NCBI RefSeq assembly: GCF_017696085.1
Contig: NZ_JAAORH010000001.1
Coordinates: 945,864 to 1,009,863, forward strand
DNA length: 64,000 nucleotides
Direction of reading: 5' to 3'
DNA from: Prochlorococcus marinus XMU1410
GTDB taxonomy: Bacteria > Cyanobacteriota > Cyanobacteriia > PCC-6307 > Cyanobiaceae
Notes under the pieces: generated by a model
The model's database searches: none
Told to the model about the DNA's origin: nothing
Seen by the model: only the letters and a program-made list of their open reading frames with translations
Program-made: the position numbers and the translations under genes
Shown here: piece after piece, positions 59,359 to 64,000 of the stretch
Position numbering within the stretch: position 1 is the stretch's first letter
Layout of the letters: every line of letters starts with the position of its first letter

Positions 59359-60903
59359 TTAGTTTGGTAGTTTAAAACTATTTATGTTTAATTTCGCACC
59401 TATTTTATGAGCGCATGCGTATCCACTAAAGGCAACCGCATTAAGGCCTTGACCAGGGAAGCATGAATCCCCTACACAATAAAGGTTTTTAATTTTTGTA
59501 GAGTTGAAAGGCATTGGCAAAAGTCCAAGCAACTTTTTACTAGGAATTGGACCATAACTGCCTTCATATCTTCCAAGAAACTTTTTATGAGTTTTGGGGG
59601 TACCAATTTCTTTGTGATCGATATTACATTCAAGATTCGGCAAAATTGTTGAAATTTTTTCAACAAGAAATGAAAAATATTTTTCTTTCTTGTGCAAATA
59701 TTCTTTCCTTGATAGGCCTTCCCATTCACTCATTGATGAAGGAGTAAATGCATGAACGATATGCTTACCTTCTGGAGCTAATGATGAGTCAAGCAAAGTA
59801 GGTATGGAAACAAAAATAACTCCCTTTTCACTCTCTAATTCATCCCAATTATCAACAATTATATGATGACAGTTCAAGTTATTATGTATAAGACTTTTTT
59901 CGACTCCAAGGTGAATTGAGACAAAAGAAGGAGAAGGTTTATAGGTCTCTGACCACTTAAATTCACTTTTCGGGACGTTTTTACTTGCGATTAATCCTTT
60001 CTTTTTATCTTTCAGTCCGAATGTATCCCATCTCGTGGAATTAGATATAATTATGTCTGAGTAAATTTCCTCACCACTAGAGAGTTTAACTCCTGCTGCC
60101 TTCTCGTCTTTTAAAAGTATTTCGGTAACATTGGCTTTGTAACGAATTTTGCTCCCTAATTTTTCCATCCCAGAAACTAACTTCTCTGCAATGGTTCCTA
60201 CCCCACCTTTTGGATAATTTATACCGCCAACATGTCTATCTGTAAAAACCATTCCAGCGTTAATCATAGGAGTTTTAAGCGCTGGCATTACTGACCAACA
60301 AAAACATTCGATATCGATGAATTTTAAGAGCTCAGGATCCTTAATAAACTTTCTGGCAACATCTCCTGCATTTACAGGTAACCATCTAGCCAAACCTAAG
60401 CAAGATAACGGAGATTTAAAGAAAACTTTAAAAAGATAACTTAGATCCTCTATTGATAAAAGCGGCATTGAATCTAAACATTTAAATACATTTGCACAAG
60501 TATCGTAAAATTTTTTGATACCTTTTTTTTCCATGGGGAAAAACGATGATAATTTATTTATAAATTGATCATAATTTTTATCTACAGAAATATTAAAATT
60601 ATTTGGAAGGTGATATTCCAGCTGCACAGGATCAGGGATAGTTTCACATTTTTCATTAACATCTTTTAGTGCACGAGTTAATAAATTGGTATAACCTTTA
60701 TCTCCAAATCCAAATATCATTGAAGCTCCAACATCAAAGGTATATCCTTTTCTCTTGAAAGAGCCTCCACTTCCACCTGGAATAATATATTTCTCAAGGA
60801 CCAAAACTTTTGCACCCTTTGCCGCTAGTTGTGATGCTGTTACTAAGCCTCCTATTCCTGAGCCAATAATAATTGCATCGAAATTTTCCTTATTTAATTC
60901 CAT
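59359..60903 (-). CDS. crtH: Carotenoid isomerase (CrtISO/CrtH)
   Basis: 514 residues. The FAD-binding motif is IIGSGIGGLVTASQLAAKGA (12-31), followed by VLEKYIIPGGSGGSFKRKGY (about 35-54). The C-terminal VGDSCFPGQGLNAVAFSGY completes the flavin site. CrtISO converts poly-cis-lycopene to all-trans-lycopene, the substrate of the lycopene cyclase at 3776-4987. The related desaturase family is the alternative, but the GGSGGSFKRKGYTFDVGASM pattern favours CrtISO. Confidence 0.92.
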   Translation of the reverse strand: MELNKENFDAIIIGSGIGGLVTASQLAAKGAKVLVLEKYIIPGGSGGSFKRKGYTFDVGASMIFGFGDKGYTNLLTRALKDVNEKCETIPDPVQLEYHLPNNFNISVDKNYDQFINKLSSFFPMEKKGIKKFYDTCANVFKCLDSMPLLSIEDLSYLFKVFFKSPLSCLGLARWLPVNAGDVARKFIKDPELLKFIDIECFCWSVMPALKTPMINAGMVFTDRHVGGINYPKGGVGTIAEKLVSGMEKLGSKIRYKANVTEILLKDEKAAGVKLSSGEEIYSDIIISNSTRWDTFGLKDKKKGLIASKNVPKSEFKWSETYKPSPSFVSIHLGVEKSLIHNNLNCHHIIVDNWDELESEKGVIFVSIPTLLDSSLAPEGKHIVHAFTPSSMSEWEGLSRKEYLHKKEKYFSFLVEKISTILPNLECNIDHKEIGTPKTHKKFLGRYEGSYGPIPSKKLLGLLPMPFNSTKIKNLYCVGDSCFPGQGLNAVAFSGYACAHKIGAKLNINSFKLPN

Positions 60904-60927
60904 TTTTTGGATCTTTGATAATTAATC

Positions 60928-62340
60928 TTAGTAAATTTTGCTAAGTAAGTGGTCTTTATCAAAACAACAATCTAGTTTATTTTTAAAGTCATTCAAGACT
61001 TCTGTAGCTCTTTCTTGATAAGCTTTGTACCTTAATCTTTTATCTTTTATTCTTTTAGTTAGTTCTGGAACTAAACCAAATGAAGCAGGCATTGGTTGGA
61101 ATTTATTCTTTTTCTGATTAGATAATATTTGATTTTTGTTACTAATAAAATTCATTAAAGAACCAATCATTGATTCATCAGGAAAACTTACTGGTTTTTT
61201 ACCCTTAGCTAATAATGATGCATTTATTCCTGCAAGCAATCCCCCTGCTGCTGCTGCTGCATAACCTTCTGTCCCCGTTATTTGACCCGCAGCAAAAAGA
61301 TTTTCTCTTTTCATGAATTGTAATGTCGGTAAAAGTAATTTTGGAGATTCTAAAAAAGTATTTCTATGCATTACTCCAAAACGTACAAACTCAGCCTTTT
61401 CTAAACCAGGAATCATCCTAAATATTCTTTTTTGCTCAGACCATTTGAGGTTAGTTTGAAAACCTACCATATTTAGCAATTTTCCTTCTAAATCTTCTTT
61501 CCTCAATTGGACAACTGCATGAGGTCGCTTTTTCAATCTATTTTCTCTATCAAATAAATCTCCCCATTTTGGATTCCACAAACCAATAGATTTCAATGGT
61601 CCGTATCTCATTGTATCAACTCCTCTTCTAGCAATTTCTTCAATTGGTAAGCAAGCTTCAAAGAAATTAGCTGACTCTTTCTCAAAGTCTTTTAAATTAG
61701 CTTGTTCTCCTCTTATAAGTTCATTCCTGAAATGGATGTAATCATTTTCATCCATAGGGCAATTAAGATAAGCCGGATCTCCTTTATCATACCTACTAGC
61801 TTTAAATACAATCTCTTGATCAATGCTATCTCCATAAATAATAGGACTAGCGGCATCAAAAAAATGACACGCATCGATACCTGTAAAAGCTTGAATTTCA
61901 TAGGACAATTCATCGGCAGTTAAGGGACCAGTCGCGAGGATCGTTATATTTTCTTTGCTTGGGAGATCCAATTGTTCAAATCTCTTAATTTCAATTAAAG
62001 GGTGATTAGATAAAACATCAGTTAAAGCGATACTAAATTTAGATCTATCAACCGCCAAAGCGCCACCTGCTGGTACAGCAAATTTGTCTGCTGTTTGAAC
62101 TATCAATGATTTAAAAATTCTAAGTTCTTTTTGCAGTAGACCTGCAGCTCTATCAGGACTTAAAGCTCCAAAACTATTACTACAAACCAATTCTCCAAAT
62201 TCACCCGTATGATGAGCTGGAGTTGATTTGATGGGTCTCATTTCAACTAGTTTGACTGGTACACCAGAATTTGCTACTTGCCACGCAGCTTCTGCTCCTG
62301 CAAGACCAGCTCCAATAACTATTACTTCTTTATCTAACAA
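60928..62340 (-). CDS. trmFO: tRNA (uracil-54-C5) methyltransferase TrmFO, folate-dependent
   Basis: 470 residues. The N-terminal [17 protein letters not shown] (8-24) binds [20 protein letters not shown] (about 43-59) and [20 protein letters not shown] (about 346-365) are diagnostic. TrmFO makes ribothymidine-54 in tRNA using methylenetetrahydrofolate, the cofactor interconverted by FolD. Length is slightly above the usual ~440-450 because of the C-terminal extension after 440. psbY lies 6 bp upstream on the same strand. Confidence 0.96.
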   Translation of the reverse strand: MLDKEVIVIGAGLAGAEAAWQVANSGVPVKLVEMRPIKSTPAHHTGEFGELVCSNSFGALSPDRAAGLLQKELRIFKSLIVQTADKFAVPAGGALAVDRSKFSIALTDVLSNHPLIEIKRFEQLDLPSKENITILATGPLTADELSYEIQAFTGIDACHFFDAASPIIYGDSIDQEIVFKASRYDKGDPAYLNCPMDENDYIHFRNELIRGEQANLKDFEKESANFFEACLPIEEIARRGVDTMRYGPLKSIGLWNPKWGDLFDRENRLKKRPHAVVQLRKEDLEGKLLNMVGFQTNLKWSEQKRIFRMIPGLEKAEFVRFGVMHRNTFLESPKLLLPTLQFMKRENLFAAGQITGTEGYAAAAAGGLLAGINASLLAKGKKPVSFPDESMIGSLMNFISNKNQILSNQKKNKFQPMPASFGLVPELTKRIKDKRLRYKAYQERATEVLNDFKNKLDCCFDKDHLLSKIY

Positions 62341-62346
62341 ATTGGA

Positions 62347-62463
62347 TTAATCCTTGCCCAAAAAGTCTCTATTGAATTGCTCTCTTGCTGGTTTTTGTAT
62401 ATTGAATATAACCCAAGCTAAAGCGGCAATAATGGGGGCAAAAACTACGATTGTTCTAAGCAT
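62347..62463 (-). CDS. psbY: Photosystem II protein Y
   Basis: 38 residues, from an ATG at 62463. One transmembrane helix spans about 4-21 ([18 protein letters not shown]). It is followed by a charged tail with [12 protein letters not shown]. The R-x-I-V-V-x-x-P start and the W-x-x-F-N-I motif match cyanobacterial PsbY, a small subunit at the edge of PSII near cytochrome b559. It is co-directional with trmFO, with a 6-bp gap. Confidence 0.88.
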
Positions 62464-62568
62464 TTTAGAAATCCTATTAACGATTAGGTTATTTTAACTT
62501 TTAACTGCAAATATAGAGAGAAATTTTAATTTTTTATTTCATAAGTTAAGAATTGTTTTTCTATTGTT

Positions 62569-62596
62569 CAACTTGAGATAAAAAGTTGTTTTTTTT
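62569..62596 (+). terminator. Terminator-like hairpin with T8 tract and no upstream plus-strand gene
   Basis: CAACTT (62569-62574) pairs with AAGTTG (62583-62588) and eight T follow (62589-62596). This has intrinsic-terminator form on the plus strand. No plus-strand gene lies upstream: psbY and trmFO run the other way. It may end transcripts antisense to psbY, or a small RNA from the psbY upstream spacer, before tRNA-Lys. Confidence 0.4.
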
Positions 62597-62640
62597 ACCT
62601 TAAAAAGGGATAATTCCATATGTACTCAATTTTACAAAAT

Positions 62641-62712
62641 GGGTCGCTAGCTCAGCGGTAGAGCATCCGGCTTTTAACCGGCTGGTCCTGAGTTCGAATC
62701 TCAGGCGACCCA
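62641..62712 (+). tRNA. tRNA-Lys (anticodon UUU)
   Basis: 72-nt cloverleaf. Acceptor GGGTCGC pairs with GCGACCC, with discriminator A. The D arm is GCTCAGCGGTAGAGC, the anticodon stem CCGG/CCGG with loop CTTTTAA gives UUU, and the T arm is CCTGAGTTCGAATCTCAGG. CCA is not encoded. Pair 27-43 looks mismatched (U-C), which leaves a four-pair anticodon stem. Confidence 0.97.
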
Positions 62713-62955
62713 CATTTTTATTGAGTTCATCTTCTTAACAGTAAAATACAATAGATCCAAATTTTAAAATAAACTTATATCTTTAATCATGTAGCTTTAA
62801 ATTATTCAAGGCTCTATGTTAAATTTCAGGAAAATTCGTCCCTTATTAAATTCAGGATTACCACTAGGGATCTCAAAACACAAAACGTTTAAATCTAATT
62901 AATTTTTGAAAATAACATTAAAACTTATTTAAAACTTTAATTAACTGGTTATAAC

Positions 62956-62999
62956 TTACCTGAAATTTCTTCTTTCAATGCTTAATTGAAAATAGGTAA
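62956..62999 (+). repeat. Two-tier inverted repeat in the tRNA-Lys/hli spacer
   Basis: The outer arms TTACCT (62956-62961) and AGGTAA (62994-62999) pair, and the inner arms TTTCAAT (62973-62979) and ATTGAAA (62985-62991) pair around a 5-nt loop, with an uneven bulge of 11 versus 2 nt. It is not followed by a T run. It could be part of a structured RNA or an operator. Confidence 0.4.
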
Positions 63000-63092
63000 A
63001 GATATTAATAATACATTTTTGTCGCAATACTGTATAAATCAAACATTATTTTTATTAAAAAATGAAATTTCGCAAAAAAAACTAAAAATTAC

Positions 63093-63132
63093 TTTACAAA
63101 GCTTCATAATCCCTGTTACAATAGTTTATAAT
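63093..63132 (+). promoter_or_regulatory. Candidate hli promoter with HLR1-like half sites
   Basis: A consensus -10 box TATAAT lies at 63127-63132, 18 bp before the hli ATG. Upstream are TTTACAAA (63093-63100), a degenerate TTCATAAT (63103-63110) spaced by two bases, and GTTACAAT (63115-63122). The known HLR1 element bound by RpaB in cyanobacterial high-light genes is a pair of [GT]TTACA[AT][AT] octamers separated by two bases. The first and third octamers match; the middle one has two mismatches. RpaB control is inferred. Confidence 0.45.
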
Positions 63133-63150
63133 ATTATTTAATTTTTAATC

Positions 63151-63258
63151 ATGACACCTGAAGCAGAACGTTTTAATGGTTGGGCAGCAATGTTAGGTTT
63201 TGTTGCAGCAGTTGGAGCATACGTAACTACTGGACAAATCATTCCTGGCTGGTTCTAA
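63151..63258 (+). CDS. hli: Minimal high-light-inducible protein (Hli/Scp)
   Basis: 35 residues, essentially one transmembrane chlorophyll-binding helix. The LHC-like motif reads E-x-F-N-G-W-A-A-M-L-G-F (residues 5-16), and the helix ends in GAYVTTGQIIPGWF. The usual ExxNGR-A-M motif has Trp where Arg is expected. Hli proteins bind chlorophyll and carotenoid as dimers and protect the photosystems and chlorophyll synthesis under stress. The almost complete lack of an N-terminal arm makes this one of the shortest forms. Promoter and terminator are both recognisable nearby. Confidence 0.92.
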   Translation: MTPEAERFNGWAAMLGFVAAVGAYVTTGQIIPGWF

Positions 63259-63589
63259 ATTCTACTAGTTAAGAATTTAAAACCAAATTATAAGCATCTA
63301 ATAATTGATGCAAAATTACTAGAGATTTACCATTTCTAGACTATCGTCAAGAAAACTAAACTAAAGTTTCGGACTTTAATTTAGTTTTCTTGACATTTTT
63401 TTTCAAAAAATTAAATTATATAAGATTAATTCACACACCCAAAAATTTATTGGCTAAAAACCGAATTAATCAAAAGAAGTATGCCTCAAGGGTTTCATGG
63501 CAGTGATTTTAAACTAAGGTTTATTTGGATGAATAACTACAATCTTGCTTAGAAAACTATTAACCGAATTCTTTTCTAAATTTAATAAC
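63259..63589. other. 331-bp spacer after hli
   Basis: It holds the long hli terminator (63346-63394). Beyond it I see only a 23-codon frame at 63481-63552 (begins MPQGFHGSDF) with AGAAG too close to its ATG, and a repeated AACCGAATT. Nothing else is supported. Confidence 0.4.
63346..63394 (+). terminator. Very long intrinsic terminator of hli
   Basis: GTCAAGAAAACTAAA (63346-63360) and its exact reverse complement (63380-63394) form 15 bp. After one C/A mismatch a further six pairs (TAAAGT/ACTTTA) close on a TTCGG loop. A tract of eight T follows at 63396-63403. The orientation suits hli, 88 bp upstream. About 21 paired bases is unusually long for a terminator. Confidence 0.85.
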
Positions 63590-63718
63590 TCAAATTTTCT
63601 TTTTATCTATATTATCCAAACATGTAGAACATAATAGATGACCTTTTTTACTCCAAAATGTCTTAGTAGATCTTTCGATATCTTTTCTACAAATTAAACA
63701 TTTAAATATCGGGGTCAT
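63590..63718 (-). CDS. Small two-CxxC zinc-ribbon protein
   Basis: 42 residues from an ATG at 63718. Two pairs, CLIC (residues 7-10) and CSTC (30-33), are spaced by 19 residues as in zinc ribbons, with basic residues between and at the end (DKKKI). No Shine-Dalgarno is evident. Function is unknown; nucleic-acid or protein binding are both possible. I support it because the four-Cys pattern is unlikely by chance in A/T-rich spacer DNA. Confidence 0.7.
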   Translation of the reverse strand: MTPIFKCLICRKDIERSTKTFWSKKGHLLCSTCLDNIDKKKI

Positions 63719-63824
63719 TAATGAAAAATTACTCGTTTGATTTTATCAAATTTAGAATTTATAAATATTTTCTATTAATAAAGAATAATAAAGGATTTTT
63801 AATTCTTTAAAAAATAATTATAAA

Positions 63825-63853
63825 AAAAGACCCATCTTTAAGGTGGGTCTTTT
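63825..63853 (-). terminator. Intrinsic terminator of the right-edge minus-strand gene
   Basis: AAAAGACCCA (63825-63834) and TGGGTCTTTT (63844-63853) pair over 10 bp, and the loop can add three more pairs. On the minus strand the stem is followed by a U run into UUUAUAAUU. It lies 37 bp beyond the stop codon at 63891. Confidence 0.8.
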
Positions 63854-63890
63854 GTGTGTGTAGTTTTAATTAATAATTAAATTAATTTAA

Positions 63891-64000
63891 TTAGAAACTA
63901 AATGAAGTTTTAAGAGCAACACCAGTTACGTCAGTTTCACCCTCTACGATATAAACACCAGGAGTGGAGGGGAGGCAAGAATTTAAGATTAAAGAATTTT
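63891..64000 (-). CDS. C-terminus of a probable outer-membrane beta-barrel (porin-like), partial
   Basis: Only the last 35 codons are inside the window. The frame is open to the edge and ends with TDVTGVALKTSFSF then stop. Alternating polar and hydrophobic residues and a terminal Phe are the hallmark of the last strand of outer-membrane beta-barrels, such as the carbohydrate porins of marine picocyanobacteria. One Cys occurs in the visible part. A strong terminator follows. The assignment rests on this short strand only. Confidence 0.5.
   Translation of the reverse strand, partial: NSLILNSCLPSTPGVYIVEGETDVTGVALKTSFSF

Larger units (their letters stand above)
62713..63150. other. 438-bp gene-poor spacer between tRNA-Lys and hli
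   Basis: No long reading frame exists. A 28-codon frame at 62816-62902 (begins MLNFRKIRPLL) has an AAGG about 5 bases before its ATG and is a weak small-protein candidate. Two mutually exclusive pairings occur: AAATTTCAGG (62821-62830) with CCTGAAATTT (62959-62968), and TTACCT (62956-62961) with AGGTAA (62994-62999) enclosing TTTCAAT/ATTGAAA (62973-62979 with 62985-62991). The distal end carries the hli promoter. A small RNA is possible. Confidence 0.45.

Noticed and set aside
62816..62902. 28-codon frame beginning MLNFRKIRPLL
   Set aside because: A possible AAGG precedes it, but size alone cannot support a gene and its start overlaps an RNA pairing arm; kept only as a note in the spacer entry.
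63481..63552. 23-codon frame beginning MPQGFHGSDF
   Set aside because: Very short, its AGAAG lies too close to the ATG, and there is no recognisable motif; chance frames of this size are common in A/T-rich DNA.

Overview
The window looks like a chromosomal segment of a high-light-adapted Prochlorococcus (a marine picocyanobacterium). The evidence is very low GC, short spacers, carotenoid genes (GGPP synthase, lycopene cyclase, carotenoid isomerase), Ycf54, PsbY, CyanoP, a minimal Hli protein and the clock kinase SasA. The ferredoxin-NADP reductase lacks the phycobilisome-linker domain of other cyanobacteria. I see no insertion sequence, prophage, CRISPR array or rRNA. Nearly every large reading frame is an intact core or clade-conserved gene.

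Layout. 1-8.9 kb: partial guaB3 facing gyrA, then lycopene cyclase, a GH57 glucan branching enzyme on the opposite strand, leuA and a small membrane protein. 8.9-15.5 kb: a compact membrane HD phosphohydrolase (PgpH-like), folD, GGPP synthase and a PAP2-like membrane protein, then cobB and opcA. 15.5-24.7 kb: zwf and petH (petH-zwf-opcA-cobB is one minus-strand run), an SRPBCC protein, tRNA-Glu, sasA, two poorly known proteins, prs, malQ and a RodZ-like HTH membrane protein. 24.7-33.9 kb: ABC1 kinase, a PLP-dependent decarboxylase, cdsA, then clpC with a GldA-like dehydrogenase and an alpha/beta hydrolase, and a RimI-like acetyltransferase. 34-39.6 kb: a co-directional run lysA-cdaA-uppS-bioB-trhO-unknown, which puts the cyclic di-AMP synthase among cell-envelope genes. 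39.5-45.6 kb: lipA, recR, CyanoP, an ABC exporter, a small Cys-containing secreted protein and a DEAD-box helicase with a perfect hairpin over its ribosome-binding region. 45.7-54.7 kb: recC, an isoprenylcysteine-methyltransferase-like membrane protein, recB and recD in one tight run. 54.7-62.5 kb: ycf54, pdxJ, plsC, a secreted repeat protein, bolA-grxD, a response regulator lacking its phosphoacceptor Asp, crtISO, trmFO and psbY. 62.6-64 kb: tRNA-Lys, two gene-poor spacers around a 35-residue hli gene, a 42-residue zinc-ribbon protein, and the 3' end of a probable outer-membrane beta-barrel gene.

Functional links. NADPH metabolism by day (PetH) and night (Zwf/OpcA) sits in one transcription unit, with SasA close by. 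Cyclic di-AMP synthesis (CdaA) and breakdown (HD protein) are both present. RecBCD and RecR give double-strand-break and gap repair. I found no clear new multi-gene system. The best leads are the membrane-anchored PetH, the helicase 5' hairpin, the pseudo-receiver regulator, the methyltransferase inside the rec operon, and the regulatory and RNA structures around the hli gene.
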